This document shows, piece after piece, positions 46,616-54,778 of a DNA stretch of 64,000 bases. Under the pieces are notes generated by a model that worked only from the letters and a program-made list of their open reading frames with translations, searched no databases and was not told the DNA's origin. Source of the stretch: Lachnospiraceae bacterium (lineage in GTDB: Bacteria > Bacillota > Clostridia > Lachnospirales > Lachnospiraceae); NCBI GenBank assembly GCA_029224965.1, contig JAQXVO010000030.1, positions 1-64,000 on the forward strand, in the 5' to 3' direction. The first letter of the stretch is position 1. Each line of letters opens with the position of its first letter. A program made the translations under genes and the position numbers.

Positions 46616-46659
46616 AAATTATGCTGCATTTTACTCTGCAGCCATCCTGTTAACAGTCA

Positions 46660-47913
46660 TTACTGATTCAGGATTGCGGTGTAGGATGCCGCATTATCGG
46701 TCTTAACCATGTTGATTGCAAATGCATCATACTGGCTGGGGTTACCAAGACGGTTTGTGATATTGGACTCCGTCTGGCCATCACCACCAATGTAGTCAAC
46801 ATCAAGGTTCAAAAGCTTGTCATACTTCTTCAGAAGCGGCTGATAAGTAGAACCAAGGAAGTTATCGGAGGAGTTATAGATATCCAGCCATACCTTCTTC
46901 TTGTCACTCTTCACCTGATTGCTTACCGGCTCATAGGTCTTGGTAGAATCGGTGAAATCCTTGTAGTTATCAGCGGTAACAGCAACGTTCAATGCATAGA
47001 AGGAACGATTGTCCTTATCATATCTGTAAACATCATCCGTCAGAACGTTTCCTGCATCATCCTTTGTTGCAATGCCGGTCATGACATCCTTGCCGTCCAG
47101 AGCATTTCTTAAAACACGCAGTGTGAGATAAGCCTGAACATCAGCATGCTGGCTGATGGTTCCGCCGTAGCCGTCTGCAATTGCTGCAACTGCATCGGAG
47201 TTTGCATCATAGCCGAAGGTAGGAACCTTGTTGTCCTTGGACCATGCATTGAACATGGACATTCCCATACCATCATTATTGGAGATGACCAGATCGATCT
47301 GATCACCGAAAGAAGAAGACCAGGTTCCAATTGCATTACCTGCAGTAGCTGCATCCCATGTAGCACCTGCAGAGTTCTTCATTTCCTGAGAAGCAAGCTC
47401 ACGAACCTTCAGTCCTCCTACACTGCCGTCCTGAACATCCTTAGATGATCCGTCGGTGTTGGTACCAACCGGCTTGTAGTCGATGTCGTTTCCGTCCTTG
47501 ACACCTGTGCCAAGTGCTTTACGAACACCTCTGGTACGAGCAATCGAATCGTTATGTCCGATATCACCGATTGCAAGAACATAACCGATGGTTCCGTCAT
47601 GATTCCGGTCCAGATCAGCTGCATGTTTCTGAATGTAATCTGCAACCATCTTACCCTGGAGTTCAGCACCCTGATTCGCATCAAATCCGACATAATAAGT
47701 ATTGTCGTTGAAATGAAGTGCATTGGAATCCAGCTCACCGGTGGAGCTGTTGGACGGCTGACGGTTAAACCATACAACCGGCTTATCCTTATTGGCTACG
47801 CTGCTCGTGGATTTTCCACTGCCTTTAGAGCCACTTCCCGAAGATCCACAAGCCATCATTGATGCTCCAAGCACACATGCCAGAGCTGCTGCAAAAATTC
47901 TTTTTTTCTGCAT
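46660..47913 (-). CDS. mglB: Circularly permuted MglB-type galactose/glucose-binding lipoprotein
   Basis: Sugar-binding lipoprotein of the mgl importer, 417 residues, lipid anchor at Cys22 (SMMACGSS) then a Gly/Ser/Lys linker. The domain order is permuted. Residues 44-330 correspond to the part of MglB from the fourth strand onward (KPVVWFNRQPS, NTYYVGFDANQGAELQGKM, GDIGHNDSIARTRGV, TWDAAT, VISNNDGMGM, PTFGYDANSDAV, ALNVAVTADNYKDF), and residues 338-417 correspond to the normal N-terminus (KKVWLDIYNSSDNFLG, DAFAINMVKTDNAASYTAILNQ). Sugar contacts known from E. coli MglB are mostly present: Asn50, the HxDxxxR group, Trp, Asn and Asp. ATG 47913 follows GGAGGGTTTTTAC. First gene of the operon. 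Confidence 0.93.
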   Translation of the reverse strand: MQKKRIFAAALACVLGASMMACGSSGSGSKGSGKSTSSVANKDKPVVWFNRQPSNSSTGELDSNALHFNDNTYYVGFDANQGAELQGKMVADYIQKHAADLDRNHDGTIGYVLAIGDIGHNDSIARTRGVRKALGTGVKDGNDIDYKPVGTNTDGSSKDVQDGSVGGLKVRELASQEMKNSAGATWDAATAGNAIGTWSSSFGDQIDLVISNNDGMGMSMFNAWSKDNKVPTFGYDANSDAVAAIADGYGGTISQHADVQAYLTLRVLRNALDGKDVMTGIATKDDAGNVLTDDVYRYDKDNRSFYALNVAVTADNYKDFTDSTKTYEPVSNQVKSDKKKVWLDIYNSSDNFLGSTYQPLLKKYDKLLNLDVDYIGGDGQTESNITNRLGNPSQYDAFAINMVKTDNAASYTAILNQ

Positions 47914-47968
47914 GTAAAAACCCTCCTTTATCAAGCACCCCTTGTGCCTCATCTGTTTTACAAGGAAT

Positions 47969-48077
47969 ACTATAAGAATTTTTGATCTTGAAAAACATAG
48001 AATATTTTAATGACTATCTTAGATATTCTAAGATTTTTTAGTGATATTGCATGATATATACAAAAATAGCGCTTACT
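47969..48077 (-). promoter_or_regulatory. mgl control region: weak promoter, inverted repeat and cre-like site
   Basis: On the minus strand a TATAGT -10 (47969-47974) has only TGTTTT as -35, as expected of an activator-dependent promoter. Upstream lies a perfect inverted repeat ATCTTAGA-TAT-TCTAAGAT (48016-48034), a candidate site for the AraC-type regulator, and then AGTAAGCGCTATTT (48064-48077), matching 12 of 14 positions of the CcpA catabolite-repression consensus. Confidence 0.55.
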
Positions 48078-48144
48078 AATTGTGCATTATTTCTGATTTG
48101 TGAACATGTATCTATCGGAATACGAAAGAGACCTAAAAATTGCA

Positions 48145-48172
48145 CAAAAAAGCCCTGCCACAAGGCAGGGCT
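48145..48172 (-). terminator. Terminator after the aldo/keto reductase gene
   Basis: Stem AGCCCTGCC/GGCAGGGCT (48151-48159 with 48164-48172), four-base loop, followed on the minus strand by TTTTTT. Confidence 0.9.
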
Positions 48173-48180
48173 AAAAGATT

Positions 48181-49191
48181 TTACATTCTGGCAACCGGCA
48201 GAGATATTGTATCGATCCGGCGAAGCTCTTCCTCCGAGAAATCCGGCTGTTTTAAACTATCCAAATTCTCGAGAATCTGCTCCGCTTTCGATGCTCCGAT
48301 CAAAACCGATGTCACTTCCTTCGAATGAAGGACAAAGGCAAGTGCCATCTGAGGAAGGGTCTGACCACGTTCCTTAGCCAAAGCATCCAAAGAACGAATG
48401 GCTGCCTTCTTTTCCTCTGTTAAGTCGCTCGCATGAAGGAAGCGGCCATCTCTGGCCATTCTGGAATCCTTAGGGATGTCCTTCAAATACTTCTCGGAAA
48501 GGAGACCCTGAGCCAGTGGAGAAAAACAGATAATCCCCATCCCGGTTCTCCCTGCGCTCTCCTTTAATCCGTTGTTTTCGATGGTTCGATCCAAAATCGA
48601 ATAACGATTCTGATGAATGATCAAGGGCAGGTGGATTTCCCTTGCAATCTGAACAGCCTTATCTGCCATTTCCCCATTATAATTGGAAAGGCCGACATAA
48701 AGGGCCTTGCCGGAACGAACGATCTGATCCAGAGCCATGATGGTCTCCTCAATCGGTGTATTCGGATCCATTCTGTGGTGATAGAAGATATCGACATAAT
48801 CGAGTCCCATGCGTTTCAGAGACTGATCCAGAGATGCGATCAGATATTTTCGCGATCCCCAGTTTCCATAAGGACCCGGCCACATATCATATCCTGCCTT
48901 CGTAGAAATAATAAGCTGATCCCGATAAGGCATGAGATCTTCCTTTAAGATCTGGCCGAAATTCGTCTCTGCTCTTCCATATTCCGGGCCATAATTATTG
49001 GCCAGATCAAAATGAGTAATGCCATGGTCAAAGGCCGTAAAAAGGAGCTTTTTCATATTGGAAAAGTCACTGTTACAGCCGAAATTATGCCAAAGTCCCA
49101 GAGAGATCTTAGGAAGCATGAGACCGGATCTGCCTACATGTTGATATAAATTTGCATTGTCATAACGATGTTCATCTGCCTGGTAATTCAT
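48181..49191 (-). CDS. Aldo/keto reductase, YghZ-like
   Basis: NADPH-dependent oxidoreductase of 336 residues, TIM barrel. The catalytic tetrad is visible: Asp and Tyr in HFDLANNYG, Lys in IISTKAGYD, His in VDIFYHHRMD. The N-terminal text (DNANLYQHVGRSGLMLPKISLGLWHNFG) and the insert MWPGPYGNWGSRKYL match YghZ, which reduces L-glyceraldehyde 3-phosphate and other aldehydes, including methylglyoxal in E. coli. ATG 49191 follows a G-rich ribosome site. Nearby minus-strand TTGACA at 49260-49265 lacks a good -10 partner. Oriented like the mgl genes but separated by a terminator. Confidence 0.92.
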   Translation of the reverse strand: MNYQADEHRYDNANLYQHVGRSGLMLPKISLGLWHNFGCNSDFSNMKKLLFTAFDHGITHFDLANNYGPEYGRAETNFGQILKEDLMPYRDQLIISTKAGYDMWPGPYGNWGSRKYLIASLDQSLKRMGLDYVDIFYHHRMDPNTPIEETIMALDQIVRSGKALYVGLSNYNGEMADKAVQIAREIHLPLIIHQNRYSILDRTIENNGLKESAGRTGMGIICFSPLAQGLLSEKYLKDIPKDSRMARDGRFLHASDLTEEKKAAIRSLDALAKERGQTLPQMALAFVLHSKEVTSVLIGASKAEQILENLDSLKQPDFSEEELRRIDTISLPVARM

Positions 49192-49269
49192 CTCTTGTCC
49201 CCCCCTTATTTCATTATTATTTCATTATTTCCAATCATCTGAAAATGTTACAGTATAAATGTCAAAAAC

Positions 49270-49289
49270 TTTTGATACCCTAATCAAAA
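49270..49289. repeat. Inverted repeat between the aldo/keto reductase and the next gene
   Basis: TTTTGAT and ATCAAAA separated by six bases. It could be a weak AT-rich terminator of the gene ending at 49296 or an operator of the reductase, since TTGACA follows directly on the minus strand. Confidence 0.4.
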
Positions 49290-49295
49290 CTCATC

Positions 49296-49847
49296 CTATT
49301 GATGGGAAAGGATCTCATGGTGCAATCGAAGATCTGCCTCCTCATCATGGGCTCGATAGGCTTCGTAGAGTGCCTTCTGATAGACGAGAAAAGCATGGTC
49401 AAATTCCGGAACGGTATCCTTCCATAAGAATTCAGCCCCATTGACCGAGGCCCAGACATCCTGGGCAGACCGTCTGTCTCTCTCCTTCTCCTTAATGGTG
49501 ATCAGACCGAGGAGTTTCTTTCCATAGCCCGGCTGATCCATCGTTGCGACGTAACGGCATGCTGAATCATAAAGAGCCTGATAGAGGCAGGCATCTGCCC
49601 TTTCCTGATCCAGTCCCTTCCGAACAAAGGTCTGACAGAGCAAAAATCCGAGTGCCTCCCAGATCTCCCTGGCTTTCCGAAGCCTGTTTCTGGCATTGCT
49701 GTAATTGCTCCGGCTGTCTGAGATCGTGATCAGAGCCGTAAAGCTCTCAATAAAGCGATCTCTTTCCCCGGGATCTCTTCTTCCATGACAAAGCTTTTGG
49801 ATCTCCTGTCTCAGCCCCTCTTCTAATGTTTCCTGCGTCTCTTCCAT
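49296..49847 (-). CDS. Unrecognised helical protein
   Basis: A 183-residue hydrophilic, mainly helical, soluble protein with no signal or membrane segment. Recognisable stretches include NARNRLRKAREIWEALGFLL and the C-terminal RAHDEEADLRLHHEILSHQ. I cannot assign it to a family. ATG 49847 is preceded by AGGAGAGGGGACAGC, a good ribosome site, and codon use resembles its neighbours, so it is probably expressed. It overlaps the 3' tail of the broken AlkD-like gene by about 100 bases. Confidence 0.7.
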   Translation of the reverse strand: MEETQETLEEGLRQEIQKLCHGRRDPGERDRFIESFTALITISDSRSNYSNARNRLRKAREIWEALGFLLCQTFVRKGLDQERADACLYQALYDSACRYVATMDQPGYGKKLLGLITIKEKERDRRSAQDVWASVNGAEFLWKDTVPEFDHAFLVYQKALYEAYRAHDEEADLRLHHEILSHQ

Positions 49848-50389
49848 GCTGTCCCCTCTCCTTTATATCAATGTTCAAGCGATTCCTCATAGTCCGAAAT
49901 TCTTCCCGCATCTCCTCCGGGATCGTCCTGGATTCTATGATCTTCTGCAGGGTCATCCTCTGAATCGTGGGATCCAGGGAATTATTCCGGATCACCGGCA
50001 TCATTTCTTTTGGAAAATGGAGATAACATTCTGCCATGGCCCAGGCAATCGCCATTTTTGCATAGTACTTGTCTGCCTGCATTTCTTCCAAAGCTTCCAC
50101 CGTTTTAAAAAGCCAGTGATCATCAATATAATAATCCAAAAGCATGACTGCAGCAAAGCGCTGTTCGTATTCCTTATCAGAATGAAATGTAGGGCTGCAA
50201 AAATAAGAAAACGGCTCCTGGTCTTTTTTTACAAATTTTAAGGTTGAACAGAAGCTGTCGCAAACCGACCAGCTATTGATCTTCGGGACAAAGCCCCGGA
50301 TCAGATCTAGCCTCTCTTCTATCTTTCCGATAGTCTGCATCTGCATTTTTTTCCAATTCTTTTCGGATCTCTTGCCGATTCCTTTTCAT
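49747..50389 (-). pseudogene. Broken AlkD-type DNA alkylation repair protein gene
   Basis: DNA glycosylase of the AlkD HEAT-repeat family, disrupted. The normal N-terminus is still visible from ATG 50389 (MKRNRQEIRKELEKNADADYRK), but the next recognisable family text is in another frame about 60 bases later (KIEERLDLIRGFVPKINSWSVCDSF), with about 50 family residues missing between them. The core still holds Trp and Asp of SWSVCD and Arg of YEQRFAAVMLLDYYI, residues that act in AlkD. The 3' end also runs past the expected stop. The longest open frame (199 residues from 50346) would make an N-terminally truncated protein. Best read as a pseudogene with an internal deletion. Confidence 0.75.
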
Positions 50390-50429
50390 CTTGAGACTTC
50401 CTTCTCCCTTTCATCCGGCCGGTCTCAAA

Positions 50430-51293
50430 TCATTGTACAACAATGTCACCGTTTTGTGATCGAAGGGTCATGTCTTTTTCCCCTTTTCCGACTGTGATCT
50501 CCGATTTCGAATCAGGACTTCCGTCATAGATCCCGTCAGCGATGGAGATATCTCCTTCTCCTCCGGTCAGATGATAGCGGTATTCCGACAAATGATCTGA
50601 CGGTTTTACTGACAGATCGCCCGTATCGCTGGTCAGATCTGTTGTTTCAAAGCAGATCTTCTCTGCTGTCACATCTCCATTTTCAGAAGAAGCATGAAGA
50701 GAATTGCCATTCCAATTGGAAAGGGAGAGATCCCCGTTTTTACTATTCAGCTTTACTGCATCTCCTGTAAGAGTCTGCCTGGAATGTAATTTCAAATCTC
50801 CATTCTCGCTGGAAATATTTACCGCCCCGATCGTAACTTCCTGATCAAAAGCCACTGCCACATCTCCATTTTCTGTCATAATGTCCCACTCTCCCATCGA
50901 AGAAAGCTCCTTGGGAACAATCACTGTCAGAAGACCCTGGGGAGCCTTCCCGGTCGATGGATCTGAAATCACAAGGACATCATTCTCCATATGATATACC
51001 GGAAAGCGGGACTTGTCTCCTCGGTAGCTAAGTGAATAATCCGCACCGCTTTCCAAAGAGACATCCGCATTTTTCAACTCGATCCTGACACTGGAAAAAG
51101 GTTCTATCTCCTTTTTTGTTGTCTCGTTTCCTTCATTGTAGAAGCCAAAGAAAAAATCATCGTCAGAGATATGTAAGACCGGCATACCTATGCGAGAAAA
51201 AGTACCATAGCAGATTGCTGCGATCGTTGCTAGCGATAGAAGGGTGAGATAAATATTTCTTAGATATCTCTTTTTCTTTTCCATGAAATTCAC
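50430..51293 (-). CDS. DUF4097-type beta-strand repeat membrane protein
   Basis: Predicted membrane-anchored protein of 287 residues: one N-terminal helix (about 13-32, IYLTLLSLATIAAICYG) and then an extracytoplasmic beta-helix-like region with repeated short units (SENGDLKLHS, SKNGDLSLSN, SENGDVTAEK, TGDLSV), the pattern of the DUF4097/DUF4098 family. Function unknown. The start overlaps the HAAS gene stop as ATGA; third gene of the padR operon. Confidence 0.8.
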   Translation of the reverse strand: MNFMEKKKRYLRNIYLTLLSLATIAAICYGTFSRIGMPVLHISDDDFFFGFYNEGNETTKKEIEPFSSVRIELKNADVSLESGADYSLSYRGDKSRFPVYHMENDVLVISDPSTGKAPQGLLTVIVPKELSSMGEWDIMTENGDVAVAFDQEVTIGAVNISSENGDLKLHSRQTLTGDAVKLNSKNGDLSLSNWNGNSLHASSENGDVTAEKICFETTDLTSDTGDLSVKPSDHLSEYRYHLTGGEGDISIADGIYDGSPDSKSEITVGKGEKDMTLRSQNGDIVVQ

Positions 51294-52288
51294 TCACCTT
51301 TCTCATTTCCAAAGATCGTATGGATCAGGCTATTGACAATTGCTGCAATCGGCCAGATGATCCAGCTGATCGCCCAGGAAAAGGTCAGAAAGCTGATGAT
51401 CAGATAAGCGCAGACGACGGTTGGCCAGTAGAGAGACATGAAAGCCTGAAGCTTCGGATGATCATAATAAACATCCCTCTGCCCTTCTGAGAAATAGCCC
51501 TCCATCTTCTGCCGGCTATTGAGTCTTAAAAGGCGGGCATAGCCATTCTCCCTGCCGGAAGCTGCAACCAGAATAAAAACCGCTATACCAACCATGAAAA
51601 GAAGGATCGTCACACCGATTCCGGCGAAAAATGCTTCCTTTTTCCACATGCATAAAACAATCAGTGGTATGTAACAAGTACAAAAGAGAATGACCGCAAT
51701 GGTCCGTTCCAGGATCACCGTGCCATGCAGTTGATTTCTGGCATCATTTACCATCCCTGTCGTTGAATAATCGATGCTGCAAGCCTCTCTTTTCAAAAAA
51801 TACCATTTTCCCATCTTAAGTCCGCTGTAGGTACAGAGCCCGACACATGCCGCGATTGCCAGGAAAAGAAAGACCAGGCCCAGAATCAAGAAATTTCGGC
51901 CATTGGAGGAATGCAGGGTAGTGGCAAGGATGACTCCACATGGAGAAACAATGGCAAGGAATACACCAAGCCCCCGCAGCATACTGCTCAGAGTTGCATC
52001 AAAGAGATAGGAACGAACCTCCTCTTCTGTAACCTTACGAGTATTCGCAAAATAAACGACTTTATCATGTAAAATGTGGCTGATTCCGAGTGCTTCTGCC
52101 AGGTCATCCAGATTCCCGAATTCTGCAATGACCTGTCCGACCGCTTCATTATCCGACTTTCCTTCCGCCATGAGTTCTGTGTATTTATCTTCCATCATCT
52201 GTCCCAGTTCACACTTAGCCTTGATCACTTCCGGCGTATTTGGAAGACTTGCAAACATCGATTCCAGATAGTTTTGAATTGTTTCCAT
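51290..52288 (-). CDS. HAAS/permease-prefix domain membrane protein
   Basis: A 332-residue membrane protein: residues 1-70 (YLESMFASLPNTPEVIKAKCELGQMMEDKYTEL, EAVGQVIAEFGNLDDLAEALGI) form the soluble HAAS-type helical domain often linked to PadR regulators, followed by about six transmembrane helices and a loop before the last pair. Partners of PadR of this kind are thought to relay membrane or antibiotic stress, but no specific function is known. It overlaps both neighbours, so the three are translationally coupled. Confidence 0.8.
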   Translation of the reverse strand: METIQNYLESMFASLPNTPEVIKAKCELGQMMEDKYTELMAEGKSDNEAVGQVIAEFGNLDDLAEALGISHILHDKVVYFANTRKVTEEEVRSYLFDATLSSMLRGLGVFLAIVSPCGVILATTLHSSNGRNFLILGLVFLFLAIAACVGLCTYSGLKMGKWYFLKREACSIDYSTTGMVNDARNQLHGTVILERTIAVILFCTCYIPLIVLCMWKKEAFFAGIGVTILLFMVGIAVFILVAASGRENGYARLLRLNSRQKMEGYFSEGQRDVYYDHPKLQAFMSLYWPTVVCAYLIISFLTFSWAISWIIWPIAAIVNSLIHTIFGNEKGE

Positions 52289-52620
52289 TACGTTTCCTTT
52301 CTGATGAAATGCTCAATCACCTGTTTTGTCAGGTCCCATTCACTGCATTTTTCTCTGTAATATTGTTTTCCCTTTTCCGTGATTCGGTAGTAGGTCCGCC
52401 GTTTCCCCTGGTCAGAAAACCCTGTAAAGGATTCGATATATCCGTTCTTTTCCATACGGGTAAAGGCGGAATAAAGGGTCGTCTCTTTGATAATATAGGC
52501 ATCCTTTGTCTTTTCCCGAATCATCTTTGAGATCTCATATCCATAGGATGGCTGATCCAGAAGCAGACTCAATATGATAGTGTCATTGTAGCCCCGAATC
52601 ACATCACTGCTGATTTCCAA
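52288..52620 (-). CDS. PadR family transcriptional regulator
   Basis: Winged-helix repressor of 110 residues. The PadR signature is present (IILSLLLDQPSYGYEISKMI, TLYSAFTRMEKNGYIES, RRTYYRITEKGKQYYRE). The start is TTG 52620 with GGAGG six bases upstream; the ATG slightly before it is out of frame. It heads the padR-HAAS-DUF4097 operon and most likely binds the repeated sites in its own promoter. Confidence 0.92.
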   Translation of the reverse strand: MEISSDVIRGYNDTIILSLLLDQPSYGYEISKMIREKTKDAYIIKETTLYSAFTRMEKNGYIESFTGFSDQGKRRTYYRITEKGKQYYREKCSEWDLTKQVIEHFIRKET

Positions 52621-52634
52621 TCATATCCTCCTTT

Positions 52635-52723
52635 CTGTCGTATTATGTCTGTCGTATTACGTCTGTCGTAGTATCTTGGCAAAAATATAATACAACGACT
52701 GTCGTAGTACGTCAATCGTAGTT
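52635..52723 (-). promoter_or_regulatory. padR promoter with iterated 14-bp operator repeats
   Basis: Minus-strand TTGACG (52710-52715) and TATTAT (52687-52692) are 17 bases apart. The motif CTGTCGTA (plus-strand reading) occurs at 52635, 52649, 52663 and 52699, with a degenerate copy at 52713, so two groups have an exact 14-base period. One copy in the spacer extends to a perfect palindrome ACGAC-T-GTCGT. The layout implies cooperative binding of a dimeric repressor, most simply PadR. Confidence 0.8.
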
Positions 52724-52746
52724 TATGTTTTTTGATCCATTTTTGT

Positions 52747-52784
52747 AAAAAAAAAGACGGAAAACGCTCTCGCGTTTTCCGTCT
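52747..52784 (-). terminator. Terminator of rpsB-tsf
   Basis: A perfect 13-bp stem (52755-52767 with 52772-52784, AGACGGAAAACGC) with a four-base loop and nine T after it on the minus strand. Confidence 0.93.
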
Positions 52785-52802
52785 AAAAAGAGTCATTTCG
52801 AA

Positions 52803-53738
52803 TTAGCCCTTGATCTGAGCTGCAACTTCAGCTGCAAAGTCTTCGTTCTTCTTCTCCATGCCTTCGCCGGTCTCGAAACGAACGAACTTCTTTAAGGTAA
52901 GGGTGCTTCCAAGGCTCTTGGAAACCTCTTCCAGATACTTCTGAACGGTCTGCTTACCGTCAGCAGCCTTTACATAAGGCTGATCCATCAGGCATACTTC
53001 CTTGAGCTCCTTATTGAGTCTGCCCTTAACCATACCCTGCTTAACCTTGTCCGGCTTCTGGGATTCCTTCGGATCGTTTTCGATCTGAGCCTTGATGATC
53101 TCGGTCTCATGATCGATGAATTCCTGATCAACATCCTTGTCGGAAAGATACTTGGGGTTCAGAGCTGCGATCTGCATAGCGATGTTGTGAACAGCTTCCT
53201 TGGCTTCGTCATTGACAACTGCACACTCAGCGTCAACCAGAACGGAGATACGTCCGCCGCCATGAGTATAGGAAACAACAAAACCATTGTCCTCGGAAAC
53301 GCGCTCGAAGCGACGAATGGAAAGCTTCTCACCGATAACGGCGATCTCTTCTACCAGAGCTTCCTGTACAGTCTTGGAAGGATCCTTTGCCCACTTTTCA
53401 GCCATGAAGGTATCCATATCCTCTGCATTGCTGTTCAGTGCCTGCTCGGCAACTTCCTTGACATAAGTCTGGAACTTCTCGTTGGATGCAACGAAGTCAG
53501 TCTCAGAGTTAACTTCTACAACAACGGCCTTCTTGTCGCCGTCATTAGCTACCAGGCAGAGACCCTCTGCAGCGATCCGGCTGGCCTTCTTCTCAGCCTT
53601 AGCCTGACCATTCTTACGCAGGTACTCTACTGCTTCAGCCATATCTCCGTTGGTCTCGGACAGGGCCTTCTTGCACTCCATCATGCCGGCACCGGTCTGC
53701 TCACGAAGTTCCTTTACCATCTTTGCTGTGATTGCCAT
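52803..53738 (-). CDS. tsf: Elongation factor Ts
   Basis: Nucleotide exchange factor for EF-Tu. The 311 residues show the UBA-like N-terminus (MVKELREQTGAGMMECKKALSET), the core TDFVASNEKF, and a complete C-terminal domain. It is 74 bases downstream of rpsB, the conserved pair. Confidence 0.98.
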   Translation of the reverse strand: MAITAKMVKELREQTGAGMMECKKALSETNGDMAEAVEYLRKNGQAKAEKKASRIAAEGLCLVANDGDKKAVVVEVNSETDFVASNEKFQTYVKEVAEQALNSNAEDMDTFMAEKWAKDPSKTVQEALVEEIAVIGEKLSIRRFERVSEDNGFVVSYTHGGGRISVLVDAECAVVNDEAKEAVHNIAMQIAALNPKYLSDKDVDQEFIDHETEIIKAQIENDPKESQKPDKVKQGMVKGRLNKELKEVCLMDQPYVKAADGKQTVQKYLEEVSKSLGSTLTLKKFVRFETGEGMEKKNEDFAAEVAAQIKG

Positions 53739-53812
53739 TTTTTATTTCCTCCGAAAAACTGGTTATTTGAAAGGGAATCGGTCATTAAATATAGACCATG
53801 GAAGGGATGAAA

Positions 53813-54553
53813 TTACTCAGCGTCCTCTGTCTCTTCTGCAACAGCTTCTTCCTCGGAAGCCTTCTCTTCAGCACCCTGCTTAGCCTCTACAACTGCATCA
53901 GCCATAGTAGCGGTCAGAAGCTTAACGGCACGGATTGCATCGTCATTACCAGGGATGACATAGTCCAGCTCTTCCGGATCACAGTTGGTATCGCAGATAC
54001 CGATCAGGGTGATGCCAAGCTTGTTTGCTTCATCAACGCAGAGATGCTCCTTCTTCGGATCGATTACGAAGATGGCATCCGGGATATGCTTCATTTCCTT
54101 GATACCGCCAAGGTTCTTCTGCAGCTTCTCCATCTCCTTGACGAGCTCTGCAACTTCCTTCTTGGGCAGAACATCAAAAGTACCGTCTTCCTGCATACGC
54201 TCGATGGACTTCAGACGCTCGATACGGGACTGAATGGTCTTGAAGTTGGTCAGCATACCTCCAAGCCAGCGCTCATTTACATAGAACATTCCGCAGCGCT
54301 CAGCTTCTTCACGGACAGCGTCCTGTGCCTGCTTCTTGGTACCTACGAAAAGAACGGTACCGCCCTGAGCCACGATATCATATACTGCGTTGTAAGCATT
54401 GTCGATCATGCCAACAGTCTTCTGCAGGTCGATGATGTAGATACCGTTACGCTCAGTGAAGATGTAGGGAGCCATCTTAGGGTTCCATCTTCTGGTCTGA
54501 TGACCGAAATGTACACCAGCTTCGAGTAACTGCTTCATGGATAAAACACTCAT
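53813..54553 (-). CDS. rpsB: 30S ribosomal protein S2
   Basis: Late-assembling 30S protein, 246 residues, with [38 protein letters not shown] and [24 protein letters not shown]. The C-terminus is an acidic Ala/Glu-rich tail. ATG 54553 follows GGAGGTTTTAAA; a frame open to 54619 runs through the structured leader and is discarded. Confidence 0.97.
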   Translation of the reverse strand: MSVLSMKQLLEAGVHFGHQTRRWNPKMAPYIFTERNGIYIIDLQKTVGMIDNAYNAVYDIVAQGGTVLFVGTKKQAQDAVREEAERCGMFYVNERWLGGMLTNFKTIQSRIERLKSIERMQEDGTFDVLPKKEVAELVKEMEKLQKNLGGIKEMKHIPDAIFVIDPKKEHLCVDEANKLGITLIGICDTNCDPEELDYVIPGNDDAIRAVKLLTATMADAVVEAKQGAEEKASEEEAVAEETEDAE

Positions 54554-54580
54554 TTTAAAACCTCCATTGGTTAAAACTTC

Positions 54581-54642
54581 CATGACGGATCCTCTCTCGG
54601 ATCGACCGCATTGCGGCACCGGAACCCGGAATCCCCGTCATG
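54581..54642 (-). promoter_or_regulatory. Branched leader RNA of rpsB
   Basis: A closing stem CATGACGG/CCGTCATG (54581-54588 with 54635-54642) encloses three consecutive short hairpins: GATCC/GGATC (54588-54603), CCGC/GCGG (54606-54616) and CCGG/CCGG (54619-54629). The result is a 62-base cloverleaf about 28 bases before rpsB. Position and compactness suggest an S2-responsive autoregulatory leader. Confidence 0.6.
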
Positions 54643-54662
54643 TGTAAACTACAAACGATAGA

Positions 54663-54691
54663 ATTATACTATAGTACCCTCTCTGATGCAA
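54663..54691 (-). promoter_or_regulatory. Promoter of rpsB-tsf
   Basis: TTGCAT (54686-54691) and a perfect TATAAT (54663-54668) with a 17-base spacer on the minus strand. Confidence 0.88.
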
Positions 54692-54778
54692 GAGGAGATT
54701 TTATATCCGATCGGATTTATTTTCCTGCTTTCCAGCTTATATTCCCAACCCGAATGACATGCAGGATCTTTCTCTGCC

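Noticed and set aside
52635-52723. CRISPR-like array
   Set aside because: The repeats are only about 8-11 bases with a 14-base period and overlap a promoter, which fits an operator array; no cas genes are present.
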